A stretch of DNA of 35,808 nt from Geoalkalibacter sp. (GCF_030604225.1 NZ_JAUVWH010000011.1:1-35808), one strand, 5' to 3'. Shown: positions 1 through 6,818, counted from the stretch's first letter. Notes: generated from the sequence alone by a model not told the origin. Made by a program: numbers and translations.

Positions 1-185
1 AGTTGCCGCGCGCCGGCCAGGGCCGCGGCGTCGGCGGCGTTCTGCAATTCGCTGCGCGTGGCGTAGAGATAGCCGACATCCACGACCAGGGCGACCATTC
101 CGATCAAAAACATGAGCAGCACCGCCACGAGAACGGCGACGGCGCCCTTCTCCCCGACCCGATAAGGTTTAGCGGACTTATTCAT
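1..185 (-). CDS. TadG-like Flp pilus assembly protein, N-terminal part (runs off window)
   Basis: This gene starts at 185 on the minus strand and leaves the window, so only about 61 codons are visible. It begins MNKSAKPYRVGEKGA and continues into one hydrophobic segment (VLVAVLLMFLIGMVALVVDV) followed by NAADAAALAGA. That is the usual start of TadG/TadE-like proteins: an N-terminal membrane anchor followed by a domain exported to the periplasm. Its ATG overlaps the last codons of the tadE-like gene by 8 bases, so the two are translationally coupled. The role (minor pilin-like or assembly factor of the Tad machine) is inferred from family and context. The C-terminal domain that would separate TadG from other TadE/G-like proteins is not in view. 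Confidence 0.8.
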   Translation of the reverse strand, partial: MNKSAKPYRVGEKGAVAVLVAVLLMFLIGMVALVVDVGYLYATRSELQNAADAAALAGARQ

Positions 186-648
186 AGCGCATCACCGTTG
201 TCGCACTGAGAGTCAGAATATTCGACCTGGCGTCACTGGAAAAAAGCTTCCCTAGGTTCGGCAGAAGCAAGAATTGATAGGGGTAATCGACCCTGACGGA
301 CAGATAGTCCAAGGGGCCTGAGTTGGTCGCGTTGGGGCAAATTTCCGTCCCTGGGGCGTCCTTGTCCATGCTGCAGACCTTGATGACAGGCAGGGTTTCC
401 GTGCTCGAAAACGAGACCAGTTTCTGACTGATGTAAGTGTTGATCTCATTTTTTATCTGCGTTTCCGATGCTCGCGGGCTTCCCGAGACAATGCCAAACC
501 TCGCCCCTTCGCGGCTGGCGTTGGTGAGCACCTGTTTGTTGTAGAAGATGAAGCCGTACTCGACAATGCCGAACAAAATCAGTACCAGCAGCGGCAAAAC
601 CACCGCGAATTCAACGGCCGCGCCACCTTTTTCGTTCCCGAGTCTCAT
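178..648 (-). CDS. TadE-like pseudopilin of the Flp/Tad pilus
   Basis: The ORF track lists 273 aa from 999, but that extension overlaps the lipoprotein and secretin genes. The ATG at 648 has a good ribosome site (GAGGTGAAGG) and gives 156 aa starting MRLGNEKGGAAVEFAVVLPL. The Gly-x(4)-Glu-Phe pattern (GGAAVEF) ahead of a hydrophobic helix is the prepilin-peptidase site of TadE pseudopilins. Beyond the helix comes a short periplasmic region with TNASREGARFG, typical of the family. A single cysteine pair (VCSMDK, EICPNA) could form a disulfide in the periplasm. It lies between the small lipoprotein and the TadG-like gene in the pilus operon. TadE family membership is well supported; the exact role in pilus assembly is inferred. 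Confidence 0.88.
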   Translation of the reverse strand: MRLGNEKGGAAVEFAVVLPLLVLILFGIVEYGFIFYNKQVLTNASREGARFGIVSGSPRASETQIKNEINTYISQKLVSFSSTETLPVIKVCSMDKDAPGTEICPNATNSGPLDYLSVRVDYPYQFLLLPNLGKLFSSDARSNILTLSATTVMRYE

Positions 649-668
649 ACCTTCACCTCTCGGCGTTC

Positions 669-941
669 CTACTTCCCGATGATCCCCAACTGAAACACCT
701 CGCGCCGGGTCGGCTCCTTGGCGAAGGACTTGTGATAGACACCCATGGCCGGTTCGGCGTGAATGCCCTCCAACCCCTCGGGTTGTGCCTCGGCATAGGG
801 AGCGTGAGGATAGGCGATCATCTTGTCCCAGCTTTCCATCTGCGCCTTGCCGAATTCGCGATCCAGGACATAGGCCTCTTCCTTCATGGCGCAGCCCGCG
901 CCAAACGCCAGCACCAGTGCGACAACGATCAATTTCTTCAT
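669..941 (-). CDS. small lipoprotein within the tad operon
   Basis: This is a 90-aa protein with a lipoprotein signal peptide (MKKLIVVALVLAFGAGC; lipobox FGAGC, predicted lipidated Cys17). The mature part of about 74 residues is rich in charged residues and aromatics and has no domain I recognise. Its ATG overlaps the secretin stop codon (ATGA), and a ribosome site (AAGGAGA) lies inside the end of the secretin gene, so it is co-translated with the secretin. Small outer-membrane lipoproteins next to secretins often act as pilotins or gate partners, as RcpB/TadD do in other Tad systems. That role is only inference here, because no sequence similarity to those proteins was recognised. The coding call is firm: clean signal peptide, coupling and codon usage like its neighbours. 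Confidence 0.8.
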   Translation of the reverse strand: MKKLIVVALVLAFGAGCAMKEEAYVLDREFGKAQMESWDKMIAYPHAPYAEAQPEGLEGIHAEPAMGVYHKSFAKEPTRREVFQLGIIGK

Positions 942-2503
942 TGGGATGTCTCCTTCCGCGTCGCCATGGGCTGATAACCGAACGACCCCTCCAGCCCACC
1001 GCGGCGTGCCGCCGACACGGGCGGCAGAAAACCGTGGCGGCTCAGGTCCGAGGGCTGATCCGGCGCGCGCCGGCCTTCCAGGCGTCCCTCGAGATAGAAT
1101 TCAAAGGCGTTGGGTGTTTGGAAATTCTCGCCGGGAAATTTCAACTCGCCTTCCTTGACGGGCTTGACCAGATGGGGCGTCACGGCGATGAGCAGGTCGG
1201 TCTTCTGCTGCTGGTACGAAGTGCTGCGGAACAACTGCCCAAGAATCGGGATGTCGCCCAGACCCGGAACCTTTCTCACCTGCTCGCGCAGGTCGTCCTG
1301 CAGCAGGCCGGCCAGGGCCAGGGTCTGGCCGTCGTAGAGTTCGACGGTGGTGTCGAGCTTGCGCGTCGCCAGGTTGGGCACGATGAAATTGGTGCCGACG
1401 ATGCCCGCCGGAATGCTGCTGGTCGAGGCGATCTGGCTGACGCTGGGCGCCACGCGCAGGCTGATCTTGCCGTCGGCGAGCACGATGGGCGTGAAGCGCA
1501 GGGCGACGCCGAATTCCTTGAACTCGATGGAGATTTCGTTGAGTCCCGAGGACACGGGAATGGGGAACTCGCCCCCGGCGAGAAAGCTCGCCTCCTTGCC
1601 GCTCTGGGTCACCAGACGCGGCTCGGCGAGAATGCGGGCCAGGCCCTCGGTTTCAAGAAGGTTGAGGGCCAGCTTGAAGTTGTCGATTTGCACGAACATG
1701 TTGGCCGCGTTGCCGGCGAAATTGACCAACAGAGAGCTGGGGTTCTGGATCAGCCCGTCGATGGCGCCCTCAAAAATGCCCGACTGGAAAGGCGCGCTTG
1801 GAAAGTTCGCATTGATGAAGGCGTTTTCAATGGGCGTGAAAACATTACCGACCCCGAAAGCCCCCTGAAAATCGTTCCCCAGCCCTTCCAGGCCGAATCC
1901 CGCCTGCAAATCCTTACCGGAGCTGCGCGTCACCTCGGCGAACTTCACTTCGAGGAGCACCTGCTGCACGCCGCCGACGCGCAGCAGATTGGTGATGCCG
2001 CCGCCGGAAACGCCCGTGCCGGCGGCGCCGTCATCCACTTCGGCGAGGGCGGGCATGAAGGTACGCGTCAGGCGCAGCACCTGCTCCACCACCTCGGGTC
2101 CCGACACCGTGCCGCTCAGCACCACGCCGGTTTCCGAGCCGTGCACCTGGATCTCCTCGTTGGGAAACAACTGATGGATCTTTTCCTTGAGAGCAACGAG
2201 ATCCAGGGCCACCACCACGTCGAGCACCACCTTGTCGCGCCCCTCTTCCCAGAGGATCACCGTGGTGTAGCCGGGATTCTTGCCGTAGGCGTAAAGCTCG
2301 CGCGGCGAGATGATGACCACGTCGGCGATGTCGGGGTTGACCACCGAGGCGCGCTTGACCGGCGCCGCCGTGTCGATGAACCCGGTGCCGCCGATCTTGA
2401 GATTGAGGGTGCGGCGCGGCGTGCCGTCGGCCCAGGCTGGGCCCAGGCCGAGCAGCAGCACCAGGCCGAGCAGCGCGATGCGAAGAAAGAAGCGGAAATC
2501 CAT
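938..2503 (-). CDS. cpaC: Tad/Flp pilus outer-membrane secretin (CpaC/RcpA)
   Basis: This 521-aa protein has a signal peptide (cut near AWA-DG). The N-terminal pilus-secretin domain (about residues 28-95) is marked by LNLKIGGTGFIDTAAPVKRASVVNPDIADV-type sequence. A BON-like segment (IQVHGSETGVVLSGTVSG) follows, then the C-terminal secretin barrel containing VPGLGDIPILGQLFRS, the hallmark of type II/IV secretins. It forms the outer-membrane channel for the Flp pilus. The start at 2503 is supported by a GGAGGG site six bases upstream. The last roughly 45 residues (after the TPHLVKP end of the barrel) are a basic, low-complexity tail. It sits 50 bases after cpaB, and its stop overlaps the lipoprotein start. 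It is called CpaC/RcpA rather than a T2SS GspD because of the N-domain and neighbours. Confidence 0.92.
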   Translation of the reverse strand: MDFRFFLRIALLGLVLLLGLGPAWADGTPRRTLNLKIGGTGFIDTAAPVKRASVVNPDIADVVIISPRELYAYGKNPGYTTVILWEEGRDKVVLDVVVALDLVALKEKIHQLFPNEEIQVHGSETGVVLSGTVSGPEVVEQVLRLTRTFMPALAEVDDGAAGTGVSGGGITNLLRVGGVQQVLLEVKFAEVTRSSGKDLQAGFGLEGLGNDFQGAFGVGNVFTPIENAFINANFPSAPFQSGIFEGAIDGLIQNPSSLLVNFAGNAANMFVQIDNFKLALNLLETEGLARILAEPRLVTQSGKEASFLAGGEFPIPVSSGLNEISIEFKEFGVALRFTPIVLADGKISLRVAPSVSQIASTSSIPAGIVGTNFIVPNLATRKLDTTVELYDGQTLALAGLLQDDLREQVRKVPGLGDIPILGQLFRSTSYQQQKTDLLIAVTPHLVKPVKEGELKFPGENFQTPNAFEFYLEGRLEGRRAPDQPSDLSRHGFLPPVSAARRGGLEGSFGYQPMATRKETSQ

Positions 2504-2553
2504 GCCTTGCCCTCCGATAACATGAGAATGGAACGCGTTGCGCCGAACAGCCC

Positions 2554-3402
2554 TCAGATTTTTTCCTCGGATTCGACGTTCTTGAACTTGATTTCCTCGG
2601 CGTCCGAGCGCCGGATCACCTCGACGGCAAAGGGCGGCGCCTTGGGCGGCTGAGGCGCCCTGGGGCGCGGCCGATACACCTGGGCGGGGGGCGCCTCGAC
2701 CTGGGCCACTTGGGGCGCGAGCTGGGGCGCGACCTCGTCGAGGGGATTGCGCAACGCCAGCTGCACGCTGCCCTGGCTGGTCTGCAAGGCCAGCTTTTCG
2801 GCCTGCTCGGGGCTCAGCTTCAGAGTCACGGTCTTGACGACCTTGGGCTTGCCGTCCTCATTGGTGGTTTCCTGGGCGATGGCCAGCACCTCGATACGCT
2901 CCAGCAGGGTGCGCGCCTTGACGGCCTTGTTGCCCTGGTCGTCGATGGCAATGACGTCGACGTAGGTATTGGGCAGAATGAAGCCGCCCACGCCGATGAC
3001 CTCATCGACGCGGATGGCCATGGCCCGATGGCCCGGCGCGATGGCGGCCACCAGCCCGGGACCCGAACCGGGCGCGGCCAGATCGGCGGCCAGGACCGGA
3101 TGACCGGCGCGCAGCCGCGCCACGGCCACGCGCCCTTCGCAGGCGGCGACGTCGCTGAACGATCCCTGGGGCACGCCGCCCCGGGGCCAGTCCGCGAGGG
3201 TCAGGTTGGCCGCGCTCAGGGGTGTGCCCACTTCGAGATCGCGCGCGGCGATGACCACTCTGGCCGTGGGAACGGCCTCCTGCTGTATGACCGCCACCTC
3301 GGGCGGGGTCTGCCGGGACAGCCAGCGATTGGCCAGCACCACGGCGAAGAGCCCGGAAAGAATGGCCACGGACAGGGCTAGAACGGCGCCGTACTTCTTC
3401 AT
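2554..3402 (-). CDS. cpaB: Flp pilus assembly protein CpaB/RcpC
   Basis: This 282-aa protein has one N-terminal membrane segment (about residues 4-27, YGAVLALSVAILSGLFAVVL). A SAF/antifreeze-like domain follows (ARVVIAARDLEVGTPLSAANL, about 48-110). A second conserved block (GHRAMAIRVDEVIGVGGFILPNTYVDVIAI, about 123-155) is typical of CpaB/RcpC. The C-terminal tail is rich in proline and alanine (PQLAPQVAQVEAPPAQVYRPRPRAPQPPKAPP) and probably unstructured. CpaB proteins lie in the periplasm and are thought to work with the secretin at the outer membrane and peptidoglycan. The start at 3402 has a GGAGG site. It lies between the prepilin peptidase gene and the secretin gene on the same strand, so it is operonic. 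Confidence 0.92.
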   Translation of the reverse strand: MKKYGAVLALSVAILSGLFAVVLANRWLSRQTPPEVAVIQQEAVPTARVVIAARDLEVGTPLSAANLTLADWPRGGVPQGSFSDVAACEGRVAVARLRAGHPVLAADLAAPGSGPGLVAAIAPGHRAMAIRVDEVIGVGGFILPNTYVDVIAIDDQGNKAVKARTLLERIEVLAIAQETTNEDGKPKVVKTVTLKLSPEQAEKLALQTSQGSVQLALRNPLDEVAPQLAPQVAQVEAPPAQVYRPRPRAPQPPKAPPFAVEVIRRSDAEEIKFKNVESEEKI

Positions 3403-3433
3403 GGCGTGCCTCCAAAATTACGTGGGATGAAAC

Positions 3434-4042
3434 TCACAAGGATTTGAGCAGGGTAAAGATGCTGCCCCACTGCACGTAACTGAAAAAACCAAAGGCGATG
3501 GCCGAGGCGTAGGGAAAACGCAGCTTCTCCGTCGTCGCGGGCCGCAGCACCTCGACGTCCCGGGTGCCGGCGAAGGCCATCAGTGCGCGCCCCGCTCCAG
3601 CGGCCTTCTCTAAAAAATTCCGAGAAAACAGATAATGCAGAATGGAAAAGAGCCCACCGAAGAGGGCAATGTAAAGAAACACCTGCACAATGGTCACTGG
3701 CCCTAGCAGGGCGCCCAGAGCGGCAAGGGCCTTGACGTCCCCGCCGCCCATGAGATAGGGGATCAGGAGCAGGGAAAAACCGACGATACAACCGACGAGC
3801 GCTGTACCAAATCCTGCCAACCCAGCGACCCAGAGATTATAAATTGCGCCCGCCCCAAAAAGAATTAAGTTGAGAATGTTTGGTATTTTCGAGAAGAACG
3901 TGTCAATGAAACAAGCAGCTGCAAGATAATAGGCAGGGACTACCAATAAAAAAGCCGTGTTCTCTAAAGCAAGAAGCAGTGAAATGGCAACGCCTGCAAA
4001 TCCAATTAAGAGGCTAGAAAAATTAATATGCAAAATCGCCAT
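3434..4042 (-). CDS. cpaA: prepilin peptidase CpaA/TadV (family A24)
   Basis: This 202-aa protein is almost wholly membrane-embedded, with about six hydrophobic segments. The two aspartates of A24 prepilin peptidases are visible: one in AACFIDTFFSKIPN (about residue 47) and one in the GGGDVKALAALG motif (about residue 99). It lacks the N-methylase domain of PilD, which is normal for the short TadV/CpaA type. It should cleave the Flp pilin and TadE-type pseudopilins at the cytoplasmic face of the inner membrane. It begins 31 bases after the flp stop codon. The N-terminal third (about 3800-4042) is markedly AT-rich compared with the rest of the operon (see findings). Confidence 0.92.
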   Translation of the reverse strand: MAILHINFSSLLIGFAGVAISLLLALENTAFLLVVPAYYLAAACFIDTFFSKIPNILNLILFGAGAIYNLWVAGLAGFGTALVGCIVGFSLLLIPYLMGGGDVKALAALGALLGPVTIVQVFLYIALFGGLFSILHYLFSRNFLEKAAGAGRALMAFAGTRDVEVLRPATTEKLRFPYASAIAFGFFSYVQWGSIFTLLKSL

Positions 4043-4073
4043 TTCACTGCGTCCTTAGCCATGAATTTTCAGA

Positions 4074-4262
4074 CTAGCCACCTGCCGGGGGAGCGCCTGC
4101 CGGGAGCGCTTTTTCAACAGCATCAAAGGCATCATTCAATTTCGGACCGATCAAAAGAATAGTGGCAACACAAACAGCAATAATCCCAGCCACCAACACA
4201 CCATACTCAACCGCCGACGCACCTTCCTCATCCTTCCACAGTTGCTTCATTTTCTCGATCAT
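4074..4262 (-). CDS. flp: Flp-type major pilin
   Basis: The ATG at 4262 is used (62 aa), not the longer 75-aa frame of the ORF track. It is preceded by AAAGGAGAC, while the upstream extension has no ribosome site. The protein reads MIEKMKQLWKDEEG followed by ASAVEYGVLVAGIIAVCVATILLIG. That is the class IVb Flp signature: short basic leader, cleavage after Gly, Glu at +5, Tyr at +6, then a hydrophobic helix. The mature pilin would be about 48 residues, ending in a Gly/Pro/Ala-rich tail (LPAGAPPAGG). It is the filament subunit of the Tad pilus, which mediates surface adhesion. It is the second gene of the presumed sigma-54 operon, after the degenerate GGDEF gene. Confidence 0.93.
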   Translation of the reverse strand: MIEKMKQLWKDEEGASAVEYGVLVAGIIAVCVATILLIGPKLNDAFDAVEKALPAGAPPAGG

Positions 4263-4350
4263 GACAGTCTCCTTTGTCGTTTTCGGATGGAACCCCTCCA
4301 CCCCAGGTTTGTATTGGTACCCCGCAAGCCCTCCTCACGGGAACCTTGGT

Positions 4351-4812
4351 TCATGCCCCTCCGGGCAGGAATGCTGCATTTGTCATCCCGACCGCGCCGA
4401 AAACGGGATCCGTGGCGAAGGCCCGGGAGAGCAGTTGCTCGGGGGTCGTGGCGTCGTCGGGATAGACGGCCAGGCCGAGCTCAAACCGCTCGCTCTTGAT
4501 GCTGCACAGAAACAGCAGGCGCTTTCTGACGGTCCGGGCGCCGACCAGATCGGTTTCCGGCAAAAGTATCCCCACCCTCTGCACGGAGGCCTCCCAAGAG
4601 GGCAGCGCCAGGGCGTAATCGGACGTCCGCAGTTCGGCGCGGATCTCGGCGGCCATATCCACCGCGTGCAATCCGGCTATGGCCAGGCCGAACACGGAGA
4701 AAAACCGGTTGTGCCGCTCGCTGCGCTCTTTTTCGTAGGCCAACAGGTCCCGAAAATTCCAGTACCGGCAGTCCTGTCGTTCTATGGGGAATTTCCGTCG
4801 GCACGGCGGCAT
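4351..4812 (-). CDS. degenerate GGDEF-like protein, first gene of the tad operon
   Basis: This 153-aa soluble protein is recognisable as a GGDEF-type fold from its pattern. NFRDLLAYEKERSERHNRFFSVFGLAI matches the start of diguanylate cyclase domains (Tyr-Asn-x-Arg...Glu-x-x-Arg-x-x-Arg). IRAELRTSDYALAL and VGILLPETDLVGARTVRKRL match the segments flanking the active site. The GGDEF loop itself is missing and replaced by PSWEASVQRVG-type sequence, so catalysis is very unlikely. A binding or regulatory role is an inference. The ATG at 4812 lies about 44 bases after the expected transcription start of the sigma-54 promoter. An alternative ATG at 4862 lies upstream of that start site and in another frame. 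The ribosome site (CAGGTA) is weak. Confidence 0.72.
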   Translation of the reverse strand: MPPCRRKFPIERQDCRYWNFRDLLAYEKERSERHNRFFSVFGLAIAGLHAVDMAAEIRAELRTSDYALALPSWEASVQRVGILLPETDLVGARTVRKRLLFLCSIKSERFELGLAVYPDDATTPEQLLSRAFATDPVFGAVGMTNAAFLPGGA

Positions 4813-4866
4813 GGGTACCTGAAATCCATCAAGGGTTTGATCTCATCGGCGTCGGCTTTCATGAAT

Positions 4867-4882
4867 AGCAACGCCCGTGCCC
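4867..4882 (-). promoter_or_regulatory. sigma-54 promoter of the tad/flp operon
   Basis: The minus strand reads GGGCACG-GGCG-TTGCT. It matches the sigma-54 consensus TGGCACG-N4-TTGCW at every position except the first T. Expected transcription start is near 4856, upstream of the GGDEF-like gene and flp. The adjacent gene encodes a sigma-54 activator, which supports the call. Confidence 0.82.
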
Positions 4883-4981
4883 AGACGCTCCACTCCTACA
4901 AAAAATCCACAAGATATTGTTATGACTACATTTTTCGATGCGCCGCGAAATGTCTTAGCCTGGCGTTCCTGCACGACTTCT

Positions 4982-5020
4982 TGTGACAGATGACAACCCT
5001 GGCATGACAGGCGTGTCACA
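4982..5020. promoter_or_regulatory. probable enhancer (UAS) for the sigma-54 activator
   Basis: An outer inverted repeat TGTGACA ... TGTCACA (4982-4988 and 5014-5020) encloses two more TGACA half sites (4991-4995 and 5005-5009). One pair forms TGACA-N4-TGTCA. The cluster lies 100-150 bases upstream of the sigma-54 promoter, the usual distance for an enhancer-binding protein. That the PilZ-AAA+-Fis regulator at 5101-6399 binds here is inference. Confidence 0.6.
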
Positions 5021-5039
5021 GTGGGGGCGCAGCGCGGGC

Positions 5040-5072
5040 AAAAAAAAACGCCTCACTCCGAGGAGCAAGGCG
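5040..5072 (-). terminator. intrinsic terminator of the sigma-54 activator gene
   Basis: On the minus strand CGCCTTGCTC-CTCG-GAGTGAGGCG forms a hairpin (CGCCT/AGGCG outer stem, wobble pairs, CTC/GAG inner stem) followed directly by a run of T residues. It starts about 28 bases after the stop codon of the activator gene and isolates it from the tad operon downstream. Confidence 0.85.
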
Positions 5073-5100
5073 CGGCGAAATAAGACGGACTTGAGGAGAT

Positions 5101-6399
5101 TCAGGCTTGGGGCGTGGAGTGCGGCAGGGCGGCCTCGGGGTATTGCTCGAGTTTTCTGAGCAAGGTGCGGTAGGAGATCCCGAGCTGAACGGCGGCGCGG
5201 GTTCGGTTTTGACCGCACATGTCCAGGGCCTTGATGATCAGCGCCTGCTCGATGCGCGCGGTGAGGCTGGTGGTGATCTCGGGCAGGGAACTCGCGCCGA
5301 GATCGAGATCGGCGCCCAGGCCCACGGCCTGAAGGACGGCGGTCATGGCCGGCGTGGGCGGGGCGGGCGCCTCCACCGGGCCGATGAATTTACCCATCAG
5401 GGCCGTCTGCTTCATGTAATTTTCCAGCTCGCGAACGTTGCCCGGCCAGGAGTAGTTGCCGAGGATCTCGAGATCTGCGGCGCCAAGGGTCCGGCTGGGA
5501 CGCCCGAACTGCTCACCGTAGGTCGTGAGGAAATAATTGGCGAGGAGCATCAGGTCTTCCCGGCGCTCGCGCAGGGGCGGCAGGTGGATGGGCATTTCGC
5601 AGAGGCGATAGAAGAGGTCGCGGCGGAAGCTGCCCTCACGCACCGCTTGTTCCAGATCGCGGTTGGTGGTGGCGATGATGCCGGCCTTGACCGGCACGGG
5701 CTTGGAGCCGCCGACGGGGATGAACTGCTTGTCTTCCAGGACGCTTAGGAGCTTGGCCTGGAGATGGGGGTGGATTTCCGAAATCTCGTCGAGGAGGATG
5801 GTCCCCTCGCCGGCCAGACGGAAATAACCCGGCGCCGAAGCCTTGGCATCGGTGAAGGCGCCCTTTTCATGGCCAAAGAGTTCGCTTTCGAACAAGGAAT
5901 CGGGAATGCTCGGACAGTTGACGCGAATGAAGGGATGCTGCGCGCCGCGACAGACCTCATGGATCAGCTTGGCGAGAACGTTCTTCCCGGTGCCGGTTTC
6001 CCCGCGAATGAGAATATTGAGGCCGGACCGGCAGACCTGGTTGAGCAGAAACTTGATTTCGAGAATGGCGGGAGAGACGCCGACCATGGGCGGCCCGCAG
6101 AGCAGCAGGGTTTTTTCTTCCAGCTCGACGCCGAGGGTCTGGCAGCCCTGGCGCAAGGCCTTGCGACGGATGGTGCCGATGCCGAGTTCATAGGTCTTGT
6201 TCGCGCCGAAGGACAGGCTCAAGAAGAGCTGCCGGGCGGAACCCAGGTCGACCCCCTCGGGAAGCTTGAGGAGCAACCCCGCCGGACTGGCATTGAGAAG
6301 CTGGGCGGGAAAGCATTCCGCCCGGTTCTCGACAGGACTTACAAAAAGCGGCAGGCGCAAGGCCTCCCTGCGGTGGCAGCGTCGGTCATCCTGATTCAT
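5101..6399 (-). CDS. PilZ-AAA+-Fis sigma-54-dependent transcription activator
   Basis: This 432-aa regulator has three parts. Residues 1 to about 100 look like a PilZ domain: an arginine cluster RRCHRR at 6-11 and NASPAG at 36-41, which fit the RxxxR and (D/N)xSxxG c-di-GMP-binding motifs. Residues about 105-335 are the sigma-54 AAA+ core: Walker A GETGTGKN (133-140), ESELFGHEKGAFTDA with a GAFTDA variant of the GAFTGA loop (180-185), Walker B GTILLDE (199-205), and FRRDLFYRL and WPGNVRELEN. Residues about 382-420 are a Fis-type helix-turn-helix (NRTRAAVQLGISYRTLLRKL). There is no receiver domain, so control by c-di-GMP rather than phosphorylation is likely (inference). The nearby enhancer and sigma-54 promoter make the tad operon its probable target. 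Confidence 0.9.
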   Translation of the reverse strand: MNQDDRRCHRREALRLPLFVSPVENRAECFPAQLLNASPAGLLLKLPEGVDLGSARQLFLSLSFGANKTYELGIGTIRRKALRQGCQTLGVELEEKTLLLCGPPMVGVSPAILEIKFLLNQVCRSGLNILIRGETGTGKNVLAKLIHEVCRGAQHPFIRVNCPSIPDSLFESELFGHEKGAFTDAKASAPGYFRLAGEGTILLDEISEIHPHLQAKLLSVLEDKQFIPVGGSKPVPVKAGIIATTNRDLEQAVREGSFRRDLFYRLCEMPIHLPPLRERREDLMLLANYFLTTYGEQFGRPSRTLGAADLEILGNYSWPGNVRELENYMKQTALMGKFIGPVEAPAPPTPAMTAVLQAVGLGADLDLGASSLPEITTSLTARIEQALIIKALDMCGQNRTRAAVQLGISYRTLLRKLEQYPEAALPHSTPQA

Positions 6400-6452
6400 G
6401 GCAACCCCCTCGGGCCCGAACGAATGCGCTCAAGAAACACGAAGATTAGATA

Positions 6453-6482
6453 ATTCTATACTCGCCGGACCGCAAAGCGCAA
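6453..6482 (-). promoter_or_regulatory. possible sigma-70 promoter for the activator gene
   Basis: Minus strand TTGCGC (6477-6482), an 18-base spacer, and TAGAAT (6453-6458). The -35 is weak and the -10 has one mismatch. An A/T-rich dyad lies just upstream and could act as an UP element or operator. Start codon at 6399. Confidence 0.35.
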
Positions 6483-6485
6483 CTA

Positions 6486-6508
6486 AAAATTAAATTTCAC
6501 TTAATTTT
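6486..6508. promoter_or_regulatory. AT-rich dyad next to the activator promoter
   Basis: The sequence AAAATTAA-N7-TTAATTTT is a perfect inverted repeat with 8-base arms, directly upstream of the possible -35 element of the PilZ activator gene. It may be a regulator site or an IHF/UP-type element; which one cannot be told from sequence. Confidence 0.4.
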
Positions 6509-6818
6509 GACGACCTTACTTTCTTGCGTCCTCCCGGAAACCGATGCTCATTCAACAGTTTTGCCAGGGCGGAGGACTGGGGTACTCATTCCCTGGATCA
6601 ACGCAACCTGCCCACGCACATACCGCCCAAAAGTCAACTCAAAATGCAATCATATCAGGGATATACGAGGGAAAGGGACACGCTTTTCATAAAAAATAAA
6701 AAACATTATAAAATCTTTTATTAGAGCTTTTACGGATTATGTCAAAAAATTTTTGATGAACTGTAAGGCTGTCCGACACAAATTGTCGAAAAATTTTACA
6801 GTGACGTGCGTTGTTCCG
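6509..6818. other. gene-free AT-rich intergenic region
   Basis: I find no credible gene here. The small ORFs of the track lack ribosome sites and conserved patterns. GC content falls well below the flanks, especially at 6685-6800. It contains the short dyad TCAAAAAATTTTTGA (6742-6756) and the larger symmetric dyad listed separately. It separates the activator gene from the terminator of the selenoprotein gene. Confidence 0.6.
6761..6801. repeat. nested inverted repeat, operator- or hairpin-like
   Basis: CTGTAA-N7-CGACA-N5-TGTCG-N7-TTACAG: two pairs of arms share one centre at 6781, with equal 7-base gaps on each side. The symmetry looks non-random, but no T-run or gene is attached to it. Function unknown. 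Confidence 0.45.

Noticed and set aside
785-2653. Long plus-strand ORF of 622 aa
   Set aside because: It lies antisense over the secretin gene, is low-complexity His/Gln/Gly-rich translation and has no ribosome site; it is a high-GC shadow frame.
4782-4862. ATG at 4862 with a 26-codon frame upstream of the GGDEF-like gene
   Set aside because: It begins upstream of the predicted sigma-54 transcription start and is in another frame; a frameshifted N-terminus was considered but not needed.
6600-6750. Possible origin or attachment site in the AT-rich stretch
   Set aside because: No DnaA boxes, integrase, tRNA gene or flanking direct repeats were seen.
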